Source: Clostridium sp. AWRP
Lineage (GTDB): Bacteria > Bacillota > Clostridia > Clostridiales > Clostridiaceae
Assembly: GCF_004006395.2 (NCBI RefSeq)
Contig: NZ_CP029758.2
Span: 3,844,001-3,908,000 of the forward strand
Length of the DNA: 64,000 nt
Direction: 5' to 3'
Part shown: in pieces, positions 1 through 6,885 of the stretch
How the letters are laid out: the number at the start of each line of letters is the position of its first letter
Numbering within the stretch: position 1 is the first letter of the stretch
Notes under the pieces: generated by a model
Seen by the model: only the letters and a program-made list of their open reading frames with translations
Told to the model about the DNA's origin: nothing
Databases searched by the model: none
Position numbers and translations under genes: made by a program

Positions 1-402
1 AGCCATACCCCCACTTTTTACATTAGGGCAAGATATGTTCAATTCTATAATGTCTACATCCGAGCTACTTAGCTTCTCCACGGATTCAACATAATCATTT
101 ATAGTACTTCCGCCTATGTTAGCTATAACAACTGTATTAAATTTTTTCATTTTAGGAAGTTCAAAATTTATAAAATGTTCTACTCCTGGATTTTGAAGTC
201 CCACACTATTTAATATACCTGCTTTAGTTTCATAGCTTCTTATGCCGTCATTTCCTTCTTTTCTTTTTAATGTAAGACCCTTAGAACATATTCCTCCCAA
301 TTTTGATACATTATAAATTTGATTATATTCTTCACCAAATCCAAAGGTTCCAGATGCTCCGATTACAGGATTTTTTAAATTCACACCGCATATATCTATC
401 AA
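1..402 (-). CDS. pyrD: Dihydroorotate dehydrogenase B, catalytic subunit (partial, 3' end beyond window)
   Basis: Reading inward from a TTG start at 402, the minus strand is open to the window edge (134 codons). It begins with an I-D-I-C-G-V-N-L-K-N-P stretch and continues with G-A-S-G-T-F-G-F-G, the FMN/substrate-binding start of class 1B dihydroorotate dehydrogenases. The N-I-S-C-P-N motif near the cut end is the conserved orotate-binding segment. A GGAAG ribosome site lies 9 bases upstream of the TTG. The enzyme oxidises dihydroorotate to orotate in pyrimidine synthesis and works as a complex with PyrK, encoded just upstream. The C-terminal half lies outside the window, so integrity cannot be judged. 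Confidence 0.93.
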   Translation of the reverse strand, partial: MIDICGVNLKNPVIGASGTFGFGEEYNQIYNVSKLGGICSKGLTLKRKEGNDGIRSYETKAGILNSVGLQNPGVEHFINFELPKMKKFNTVVIANIGGSTINDYVESVEKLSSSDVDIIELNISCPNVKSGGMA

Positions 403-431
403 TTGGTTAAACTTCCTTTCCCCTTATATAT

Positions 432-493
432 TTAGGCACTTGAAAGAAAATAGTCCAGTATACTGACTACTTATTCCTTTAAAAATGCCTTAA
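432..493. repeat. Short palindromic intergenic repeat, copy 1 (pyrK-pyrD gap)
   Basis: A unit starting TTAGGCACTTGAAAGAAAA and ending CCTTTAAAAATGCCTTAA fills the gap between pyrD and pyrK. Its ends are approximate inverted repeats, and it contains AGTATACTGACT in the middle. A closely similar copy lies at 1287-1365. It falls within the pyr transcript and could fold as an RNA hairpin. Confidence 0.75.
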
Positions 494-497
494 AGCA

Positions 498-1250
498 TTA
501 CAATACTATATCGCTTCCTAAGAAAACTGGTCCATCTTTGCATGCTCGTTTATTACCTTTAATAGTACTGCAAGTACATACAAGACATGCTCCCACTCCA
601 CAGGCCATACGATTTTCCATTGAAACATATACGGTTACCTGCTTTTTTCTACACATACTTATTACTTTTTTCATCATGACTTCCGGTCCACAGCATAATA
701 CAGTATCATAGAGTTCAGGCCTAAATTCATCAGTTACATAGCCCTTTGTACCCTGACTTCCCGTTTCTGTAGAAATGTGTATGTCATCTACAAAAGGTTT
801 AAATTTATCTATAGAATACACACTATCTCTAAAACCAGCATAAAGATCTAATTTACAATTCTCATGTTGTTTTCTTATACTTTGAGCAAGATAAAACATT
901 GGGGCAATTCCTATACCTCCTGCAATAATAGCAGTTTTTGTCTTCAAATCCTCTATATCAAATCCATTTCCCAAAGGCCCTAGAAGTTTTATTTCATCGC
1001 CAGCTTTCAATTTGCTTAACTTTTCAGTACCTTCCCCTACTACTTGATATAAGAAAACTATTTTATTTGTATCTAAATAATGTATGCTTATAGGCCTTGA
1101 AAGCAGCGGTTCTAGTTCCCAACATCTCAGCATATAAAACTGACCTGGTTTGCCCTTAAGTTTTCCGTGAATTTCAAGTTTATAAATACCTTCAGCTGTT
1201 TTTTCATTTTTATATACTTTTTCAGTGGTATAGCTTAACTCATTTTTCAA
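498..1250 (-). CDS. pyrK: Dihydroorotate dehydrogenase B, electron transfer subunit
   Basis: This 250-residue protein has the ferredoxin-reductase fold of PyrK. R-P-I-S-I near residue 52 is the FAD-binding motif. G-G-I-G-I-A-P-M near residue 111 is the nucleotide-binding loop. A C-terminal C-x4-C-x2-C-x11-C set (CGVGACLVC and onwards) binds the [2Fe-2S] cluster. It passes electrons from PyrD to NAD+. The start is a TTG with a GGAGAAG site upstream. It is the fourth gene of the pyrB-I-F-K-D operon, with 91 bases to pyrF, most of it a short repeat. Length and motifs are normal, so it looks functional. Confidence 0.95.
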   Translation of the reverse strand: MKNELSYTTEKVYKNEKTAEGIYKLEIHGKLKGKPGQFYMLRCWELEPLLSRPISIHYLDTNKIVFLYQVVGEGTEKLSKLKAGDEIKLLGPLGNGFDIEDLKTKTAIIAGGIGIAPMFYLAQSIRKQHENCKLDLYAGFRDSVYSIDKFKPFVDDIHISTETGSQGTKGYVTDEFRPELYDTVLCCGPEVMMKKVISMCRKKQVTVYVSMENRMACGVGACLVCTCSTIKGNKRACKDGPVFLGSDIVL

Positions 1251-1286
1251 TGCATTTCTTCTCCATTTCTAAATATTTTTTGATAC

Positions 1287-1365
1287 CTTAAGGCATTTGA
1301 AAGAAAACAGCAAGTCAAAAATACACTAGCATACTGACTGGTTATTTCTTTGAAAATACCTTAAA
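1287..1365. repeat. Short palindromic intergenic repeat, copy 2 (overlaps 3' end of pyrF)
   Basis: The second copy of the element at 432-493 shares AGGCATTTGAAAGAAAA at one end and TTTCTTTGAAAATACCTTAA at the other, with AGCATACTGACTGG inside. The two ends are inverted repeats, so the whole can fold into a long hairpin. It extends over the stop codon of pyrF, and the last residues of PyrF (K-V-F-S-K-K) are written in repeat sequence. Confidence 0.75.
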
Positions 1366-2211
1366 TATATCATCTCTAATCCTAATACACTCTTCTCTAG
1401 CACATTCTCCATAATTCTTTTCACCATTTTCCCTTTTTCTATATGCTAGAAGTATTCCTCTTGAAGAATTCACTACACCGCCGTTGCCCTCTTTAAGATA
1501 AGCAGCAATGTCTTGTGCTGTTCCCCCTTGGGCTCCATATCCAGGTATTAAGAAAAATACACTGTCTAAATTCCTCCTAAGCTGTACTCCCTCTTCTTGA
1601 TGAGTACACCCTATTACCCCACCTATGGAACTATAGCCACAGTCTCCTAAATATTTCTTTCCAAGAAAATTTACTTTTTCTCCTACTATATTGTAAAGTT
1701 TTTTATCTTCTTTAGTATCTATATATTGAATATCTTCTGCTCCTCTATTTGACGTACGTATAAGCACAAACATTCCCTTATTGTCATTTTCAATATAAGG
1801 TAAATAGGGTTCTAATGTATCAAATCCCATATAAGGATTTAAAGTTATGAAATCACTTTCAAATTCACCTTTAAAATGTGCCTTTGCATACATTTCTGCT
1901 GTTTTTGCTATATCTCCTCTTTTGATATCTGCAATCGTTAAAACCTTCTTATTTCTTATATACTTCAAGGTTTTACTATAGGCCCTGAGTCCTTCCATAC
2001 CCAAGGCTTCATAGTATGCAATTTGTACTTTATAACAGGCTGCTACATCGCAAGTACTGTCTATTATAGTTTTATTAAATTCAAATACAGCATCTTCTAT
2101 ATTTTTATTTGAATTTAGCACATGTTTTGGTATATATTCTAAGGCAGTATCTAGTCCCACACATACATTTCCCTTTTTTAAAACATCCTCGTACAATTTA
2201 TCTATAATCAT
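1342..2211 (-). CDS. pyrF: Orotidine 5'-phosphate decarboxylase (type 2)
   Basis: This 289-residue enzyme decarboxylates OMP to UMP, the last step of de novo UMP synthesis. The catalytic D-x-K-x-x-D motif is visible as A-D-I-K-R-G-D near residue 94. N-P-Y-M-G, P-G-Y-G-A-Q-G-G-T and N-S-S-R-G downstream are typical of the longer type 2 (mycobacterial-like) family. It is third in the pyr operon, 38 bases after pyrI, with a purine-rich site (AAGAGGGG) before the ATG. Its final six codons and stop lie inside a repeat element (1287-1365), so the C-terminus has probably been rewritten by that insertion, outside the catalytic core. Confidence 0.95.
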   Translation of the reverse strand: MIIDKLYEDVLKKGNVCVGLDTALEYIPKHVLNSNKNIEDAVFEFNKTIIDSTCDVAACYKVQIAYYEALGMEGLRAYSKTLKYIRNKKVLTIADIKRGDIAKTAEMYAKAHFKGEFESDFITLNPYMGFDTLEPYLPYIENDNKGMFVLIRTSNRGAEDIQYIDTKEDKKLYNIVGEKVNFLGKKYLGDCGYSSIGGVIGCTHQEEGVQLRRNLDSVFFLIPGYGAQGGTAQDIAAYLKEGNGGVVNSSRGILLAYRKRENGEKNYGECAREECIRIRDDIFKVFSKK

Positions 2212-2249
2212 AAAGAGCCCCCTCTTTAAATATATAACTTTTCTTTGTT

Positions 2250-2687
2250 TTAAAGATATTTCGATAAATTCTCATATATCTGGTCACAGTATTCACATCT
2301 ATAGGACCCTGTTTTTTCGTCCACCAGATTAAATATATGAGGTATATTTTTTTCTACAGAAGTAACACATCTTGGGTTTTTGCATTCTATTATATTTTCA
2401 ATTTTATCTGGAAGTTTTAATTTTATCTTTTTATATATTTTTTCATCTTTTATTATATCAATTGTAATATTAGGATCTATAAATCCAAGTACTGTAAAAT
2501 CCAGTTCCAAATTATTTTCTATTTTGATTATATCTTTTCTTCCTAATTTTTCACTTACCGCATTCATTATAAGTGCCACAGAATACTTTGCCTTGTTTAG
2601 TTCCAGGTAATTAAATATTTTCATTCCGTATCCTGCTCTTATATGGTCAATTACGATACCATTCTTTACACTATTTATTGTAAGCAT
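2250..2687 (-). CDS. pyrI: Aspartate carbamoyltransferase regulatory chain
   Basis: The 145-residue protein is the allosteric subunit of aspartate transcarbamoylase. The N-terminal half (I-x-N-G-I-V-I-D-H-I) binds nucleotide effectors. The C-terminal half has the four-cysteine zinc site C-x4-C...C-x2-C (CKNPRC and RCEYC) that docks on PyrB. It follows pyrB by 15 bases with a GGGGAGGAAG ribosome site, so the two are translated from one message in matched amounts. All zinc ligands are present. Confidence 0.95.
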   Translation of the reverse strand: MLTINSVKNGIVIDHIRAGYGMKIFNYLELNKAKYSVALIMNAVSEKLGRKDIIKIENNLELDFTVLGFIDPNITIDIIKDEKIYKKIKLKLPDKIENIIECKNPRCVTSVEKNIPHIFNLVDEKTGSYRCEYCDQIYENLSKYL

Positions 2688-2702
2688 ATTTATCTTCCTC
2701 CC

Positions 2703-3623
2703 CTACCTAATTCCAAGTAATTTCAGCATTAATGCCATTCTCACATACATACCATATTTAACTTGTTTAAAGTAACAAGCTCTCGGATCACTATCTATTT
2801 CATATGGAATTTCATTTACTCTTGGAAGTGGGTGAAGTACTATCATATCTTTACCCGCTTTAGACATTTTATCTTTGCTTAATATATATATATCTTTAAG
2901 TCTTATATAATCTTCTTCATTAAAAAATCTTTCTTTCTGTACTCTGGTCATATAAAGTATGTCAAGAGAACCTATAGCATCTTCCAAATTTTTAGTTTCG
3001 CTGTAGTTAACACCTTTTCTATTTAATTCCTTCTTAACATAATCAGGTACTTTCAATTCTTCTGGGGATATAAGAGTAAAACTATTGTTTTCATATCTAG
3101 ACATGGCGTTTATGAGTGAGTGTACTGTTCTTCCAAACTTCAAATCACCGCAGCAGCCTATTTTTAGATTGGATAACGTTCCTTTTATAGATTTAATGGT
3201 TAAAAGATCTGTAAGTGTTTGTGTTGGGTGTTGGTGACCACCGTCTCCTGCATTTATAACAGGTACTGTAGAATACATAGATGCAATCTTAGGTGCACCT
3301 TCTTTAGGATGCCTCATAGCTATAATATCTGCATAACATCCAATTACCCTTATTGTATCTGCTATACTTTCACCTTTTGAAACAGAGCTTGAATTAGGTT
3401 CTGAAAAACCTACTACCTTTCCACCTAACCTAATCATAGCAGATTCAAAACTAAGCCTAGTTCTAGTACTTGGTTCATAAAACAAGGTTGCTAGAAGCTT
3501 TCCATCACATACCTTTGAAAAATCCTTCTCCTTTAAAATTATTTCATTTGCAAGCTTGAATATCTCATCTAATTCTTCTATTGAAAAATCCATTATATCT
3601 ATTAGATGTCTTCCTTTTAACAT
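2703..3623 (-). CDS. pyrB: Aspartate carbamoyltransferase catalytic chain
   Basis: This 306-residue enzyme condenses carbamoyl phosphate with aspartate. The carbamoyl-phosphate loop F-Y-E-P-S-T-R-T-R-L-S-F-E is at about residues 49-61. H-P-T-Q-T-L-T-D-L (about 132) and H-P-L-P-R-V-N-E-I (about 264) are the family signatures of the second domain. It is the first gene of the pyr operon, preceded by AGGAGGAATT and, further up, by a PyrR-type attenuator. Length is standard. Confidence 0.97.
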   Translation of the reverse strand: MLKGRHLIDIMDFSIEELDEIFKLANEIILKEKDFSKVCDGKLLATLFYEPSTRTRLSFESAMIRLGGKVVGFSEPNSSSVSKGESIADTIRVIGCYADIIAMRHPKEGAPKIASMYSTVPVINAGDGGHQHPTQTLTDLLTIKSIKGTLSNLKIGCCGDLKFGRTVHSLINAMSRYENNSFTLISPEELKVPDYVKKELNRKGVNYSETKNLEDAIGSLDILYMTRVQKERFFNEEDYIRLKDIYILSKDKMSKAGKDMIVLHPLPRVNEIPYEIDSDPRACYFKQVKYGMYVRMALMLKLLGIR

Positions 3624-3669
3624 TAATAATTCCTCCTTCTCAGCCTCTCCGTGCTAAATTTAAAGGTGT

Positions 3670-3699
3670 AAAAAAATGCCTTCCTTTAAGGAAGGCATT
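3670..3699 (-). terminator. Attenuator terminator upstream of pyrB
   Basis: On the minus strand a perfect 10-bp stem (AATGCCTTCC / GGAAGGCATT) with a 5-base loop is followed by a run of seven U. It lies between the operon promoter and pyrB. Its left arm can instead pair with a GGAAGGCAT copy next to the PyrR box (3734-3745), giving a mutually exclusive antiterminator. Confidence 0.85.
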
Positions 3700-3733
3700 A
3701 TTATACCATAATATAATAATTTTTATATTCTAC

Positions 3734-3765
3734 ATATGCCTTCCTAGTCTCACAGGACTAGTTTT
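3734..3765 (-). promoter_or_regulatory. PyrR-binding loop and antiterminator of the pyr operon
   Basis: The minus-strand RNA carries AGUCCUGUGAGACU at 3759-3746, closed by a CUAGUC/GACUAG-like stem. It matches the known PyrR-binding consensus ARUCCNGNGAGGYU at all but one position. The GGAAGGCAU right after it can pair with the terminator arm. The established model is that PyrR with UMP stabilises the binding loop and so favours termination, while low UMP lets the antiterminator form. Confidence 0.85.
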
Positions 3766-3799
3766 AAAGGTCTTTCACTGTTTAATTTTTACTGTATTT

Positions 3800-3828
3800 A
3801 GAATATCACAGTTTCAAATCAAAGTCAA
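3800..3828 (-). promoter_or_regulatory. Sigma-A type promoter of the pyr operon
   Basis: On the minus strand TTGACT is separated by exactly 17 bases from TATTCT. The start would fall about 50 bases before the PyrR loop. The -35 box lies only a few bases from the stop codon of the preceding activase gene. Confidence 0.7.
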
Positions 3829-3832
3829 CATA

Positions 3833-4588
3833 CTATTTTAATTTTGAAGCTGAAATAGCTGCTCCAATAGCACCTGCATATCTTCCAAATTTATTGCTTT
3901 TAACAGGTGATCTTAACTTTTCAGAAAGAATGTTTATTATATACTCATTTTGACTTAAACCACCAGTTAAAAAATAATTAAATCCTTCTCCATGCTTTTG
4001 ACATAAAGATTTTACTTTACTTGTAATAGAATCAACTACTCCAAAAGCTATATCTTCTCTCCTAGTACCATTTCCAATTAAACTTGTTATTTCAGATTCA
4101 GCAAATACAGTACACATAGAACTTATAGTAACTCCATTTCCACTTTTAGCTTTTTCACACAATTCATCTATGGTAAACCCTAAAGTACCAGCCATTAGCT
4201 CTAGGAATCTTCCTGTACCTGCTGCACATTTGTCATTCATAGTGAAATTAGTAACCTTACCACCTTTTATAGTAATTATCTTGGTGTCTTGACCACCTAT
4301 ATCGATTATCGTACAGTCATCTTTTAAAAGGTAATAAGCACCTTTTCCATGGCAAGTAATCTCAGTTATAGTTTTATTAGCATAGGGAACAGATACTCTT
4401 CCATACCCCGTAGCTACTATTTTGCAATTATCTTTCCCTATTCCCATTTTTTTTAGTCTATCTTTTATAACACCAGCAGTTTTTACACTGCTCCAACCTG
4501 TTGGAAGTGCAAATGTTTCCTTAATTCCACTGTCATATATACAAACTTTTGAAGCAGTAGAACCTATGTCTATACCTACGTAAATCAC
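3833..4588 (-). CDS. 2-hydroxyacyl-CoA dehydratase-type activase (BadF/HgdC family)
   Basis: This 251-residue ATPase has the ASKHA fold. G-I-D-I-G-S-T-A-S-K at the N-terminus and D-I-G-G-Q-D-T-K near residue 97 are the phosphate loops. D-K-C-A-A-G-T-G and S-M-C-T-V-F supply the two cysteines that, in a dimer, hold one [4Fe-4S] cluster. The family drives electrons into a partner Fe-S enzyme at the cost of ATP. The likely partner is the dehydratase-like reductase at 5104-6363, with a DUF3343 gene between. The start is GTG with AAGGTGG upstream. A palindromic repeat fills the 246-base gap before it. Confidence 0.9.
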   Translation of the reverse strand: MIYVGIDIGSTASKVCIYDSGIKETFALPTGWSSVKTAGVIKDRLKKMGIGKDNCKIVATGYGRVSVPYANKTITEITCHGKGAYYLLKDDCTIIDIGGQDTKIITIKGGKVTNFTMNDKCAAGTGRFLELMAGTLGFTIDELCEKAKSGNGVTISSMCTVFAESEITSLIGNGTRREDIAFGVVDSITSKVKSLCQKHGEGFNYFLTGGLSQNEYIINILSEKLRSPVKSNKFGRYAGAIGAAISASKLK

Positions 4589-4612
4589 AAAATTCCACCT
4601 TTTATATTAAGA

Positions 4613-4822
4613 TAAATTAATAATTAATAATTAAAAGTTTATAGTGAATGATGATTTTTAGCTATCACAAAAAATCTTTTAATTTATAAGAACCAGTCAT
4701 AAACCAGCCATGTTTCGCTTTAGCGAAACGAGCCACCAAAGATTTAATTAAAGATTTTTTGTAGTGTAAGGAAAAAAATCCACAATAACTATTAATTCTT
4801 CATTCTTAACTATTAACTAAAA
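4613..4822. repeat. Palindromic intergenic element inside the activase operon
   Basis: About 210 bases with roughly inverted halves. CAAAAAATCTTTTAATTTA on one side faces TAATTAAAGATTTTTTG on the other. The centre is a near-perfect TTTCGCT/AGCGAAA hairpin, and the outer parts are AT-rich (TTAATAATTAAAAGT; ACTATTAATTCTTCATT). It contains no reading frame of note. It resembles, in build though not letter by letter, the elements at 6625-6798 and 35538-35619. Confidence 0.6.
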
Positions 4823-4834
4823 AAGTTGAGTTAA

Positions 4835-5086
4835 CTATAAATAGGGATTTACAATTTTTTTATCTACACAGTGAAAACCTAAAGTTTTCACATTATGCTG
4901 TTGTGCCATAAGCTTTATTTCTTCTTCATCCTTCTTGTTATACATTATAGATATGCCGCAGCAGGATGAAATTTCCCTAGGTGTAGGCACAATTGTATAT
5001 TCTAATTTACTCCCTTTTAATACTTTTTCCATCTTCATCCCTTCAGTATGAGATGGAAAAAGTATATAGTATCTTTTATTGCCCAT
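4835..5086 (-). CDS. DUF3343 family protein (putative Se/S carrier-like)
   Basis: The 83-residue protein matches the DUF3343 pattern: an N-terminal Y-Y-I-L-F-P-S-H-T-E-G-M, a central P-R-E-I-S-S-C-C-G-I-S with a vicinal cysteine pair, and a short alpha/beta body. DUF3343 proteins are often described as putative selenium or sulphur carriers, without firm biochemistry. It sits 17 bases after the double-cubane-type reductase gene and before the activase, so a role in maturing or serving that enzyme is a fair inference. Confidence 0.8.
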   Translation of the reverse strand: MGNKRYYILFPSHTEGMKMEKVLKGSKLEYTIVPTPREISSCCGISIMYNKKDEEEIKLMAQQHNVKTLGFHCVDKKIVNPYL

Positions 5087-5103
5087 ACTATAAATCTCCT
5101 ACA

Positions 5104-6363
5104 TTATATCATCTCTAAAAATGCCTCTACTCTTGTTTTTATCTGTCCTGAATCCTCTGTAGAATAATCCGTTTCTATCTGGATTAAAGGTATACCTTTT
5201 TCTTTTAACACTTTTTCTACATCCTTATGTTCTACTGCATAAGTATGGCAAAATGAAAGATTAAAATCAATTACTCCATCTACATGATATTCATCTACAT
5301 ATTTTATTATATCATCAATTCTTCCTGTATTTGGAGTAAAGCAGGCACAGTTTATCTTCATATATCTGTCAGCCAAATTTTTTACTAAATCGTCTATAGT
5401 TTTTCCCTCTTCACAAACTTCATTTTCAAAATATCTAGTTCCTGTACATGTTTCTTCAACTACTACCTGTGCATTTAACCCTTCTATAATCGAATGAAGT
5501 TTCCAGTTAGGCAGTGCCATTGGGGTCCCTGTTATCATGATTCTTTTTTTGCCCTCGTCTACACCTTTTTTAACTCTTTTATCCAATTCGTCGCATAGTT
5601 CATTTAATTTTTCTACAAATCTATCTGGATCATCATAGAAAGCAATTTGTGATATCAATAAAACATCTAATCCACTTATTGGAGACGGCTTATATTTTCT
5701 CAAATTATATAATCTTTTAAGTGCCCTTCTCTTCGCATTTGCAGTCTTTATGCCCTGTCTTAAACTTTCTACTGTTATCTTATTGCCAGTAAGTTCTTCC
5801 ATCTTGCTTATAAATTCCTTTATTTCTTCTTCCCAAGCCTTACAATTTTTTTCTCTTTTCATCTGTGGTAATTCCATAACATGAACTGGAACATAGTCAT
5901 TTAATATTTCCCAGGCTTTTTTCTTTCCATCACAGGTTGTTTCTCCAATTAGCATATCACACGATTGAAAATATGGACACGTCCCTCCAACTTTTGCACC
6001 CATAAGTGCCTTAATTAAAGGACATAGGTTCCTTGGTAAAACCTTTTCACCATCTTCAACCCAAAATTGGGAGCCTGAGCAAAGACCTACCCCTATTGCT
6101 TTTGCTGCAAGTATAACTTCATCAGGAACAAACACACAAAATGTTCCTACTACCTTTCCACCTTGTGCTTTATAGTCGTCCAGTTCCTGTATCCTTAATC
6201 CATGGACTTCAGCTACTACAAGATTAAAATAATTCATTCCCTCTGGCCTATTTTTTTGGTTTAAATAAACACCACTATATAATTCTGGAAGTACCGCGCA
6301 TAATTTATCATGCTTTTCTAAATCTATTCCTAATTTACTCCACAATTCTCTATAATCTGCCAC
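5104..6363 (-). CDS. HgdB-family Fe-S reductase (double-cubane cluster protein candidate)
   Basis: This 419-residue protein belongs to the 2-hydroxyacyl-CoA dehydratase D-subunit family. Cysteines in G-L-C-S-G-S-Q-F, N-L-C-P-L-I-K, G-G-T-C-P-Y-F-Q-S-C-D and E-E-T-C-T-G-T-R-Y-F are placed as in single-subunit members, including the double-cubane [8Fe-9S] reductases. No second dehydratase subunit, CoA transferase or acyl-CoA dehydrogenase lies nearby. This favours the double-cubane reductase group over a fermentative dehydratase, though the substrate cannot be read from sequence. The ribosome site is GGGGGAA before the ATG. It forms an operon with DUF3343 and the activase. Confidence 0.82.
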   Translation of the reverse strand: MADYRELWSKLGIDLEKHDKLCAVLPELYSGVYLNQKNRPEGMNYFNLVVAEVHGLRIQELDDYKAQGGKVVGTFCVFVPDEVILAAKAIGVGLCSGSQFWVEDGEKVLPRNLCPLIKALMGAKVGGTCPYFQSCDMLIGETTCDGKKKAWEILNDYVPVHVMELPQMKREKNCKAWEEEIKEFISKMEELTGNKITVESLRQGIKTANAKRRALKRLYNLRKYKPSPISGLDVLLISQIAFYDDPDRFVEKLNELCDELDKRVKKGVDEGKKRIMITGTPMALPNWKLHSIIEGLNAQVVVEETCTGTRYFENEVCEEGKTIDDLVKNLADRYMKINCACFTPNTGRIDDIIKYVDEYHVDGVIDFNLSFCHTYAVEHKDVEKVLKEKGIPLIQIETDYSTEDSGQIKTRVEAFLEMI

Positions 6364-6624
6364 TACATATTCCCCCTTAACTCTAGATATTATAACATTT
6401 AATTTTATAATATCACATTTAACTCTATCCGTTGATTTGATTTACAAATAGTTATAGCAGCAACTATAATATATTTTTATACATTCTTCCTAGATTGAAA
6501 GTTGTCTTATACCAAATCACATAATAACAAGTTTTAATTGAAATCTCTAAGGTGTTACTTTGAAAAATAAACATGTTTACAATAATGAAGCTCTTTTAAA
6601 TATTTTGTATATAAGTCTTAATTG

Positions 6625-6798
6625 TCAGTTCACAATTCACAGTTCACAATTCACAGTTCACAATTTCAGTACATTTTTTTCCGCAAGTGTTATTAAAAAT
6701 CTAAAAATTAAATACTACCAACTTTAAATCTTTAGATTTTCTGCAACAACAGAAAATCATCATTAATTGTGAATTGTGCATCGTGAATTGTAAATTAG
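6625..6798. repeat. TTCACAATT palindromic element
   Basis: The left end holds nearly three tandem copies of a 15-base unit (AGTTCACAATTCACA type). The right end (TTGTGAATTGTGCATCGTGAATTG) is their inverted match. Inside lies a GATTTTCT/AGAAAATC hairpin around GCAACAAC. A shorter relative with the same ends is at 35538-35619. Confidence 0.7.
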
Positions 6799-6800
6799 TT

Positions 6801-6882
6801 GCTTAGACTTATCAAAATATTTAACCAAGCTGAAGGTTGCAAAAAATATTCGGAGTATATGCTCATTTTTATTTAGAAACTC
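6801..6882. repeat. Partial copy of the AATATTTAAC...CGGAG repeat (see 27081-27183)
   Basis: It shares AATATTTAAC, GTTGYAAAAAATAT, CGGAG and TTTAGAAA, in the same order and spacing, with the complete palindrome at 27081-27183. The left arm is degraded. Like the other copy it sits directly after the 3' end of a minus-strand gene. Confidence 0.6.
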
Positions 6883-6885
6883 TCC

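Larger units (their letters stand above)
6364..6885. other. 522-base intergenic stretch with two repeat elements
   Basis: Only AT-rich promoter-like sequence is visible at 6364-6620. After that come a TTCACAATT-rich palindromic element (6625-6798) and a partial copy of a second repeat family (about 6801-6882). No credible coding region is seen. Confidence 0.6.

Noticed and set aside
6615..6700. CRISPR array (repeated TTCACAATTCACAG units)
   Set aside because: The units are adjacent without spacers and belong to a palindromic element; no cas genes are present.
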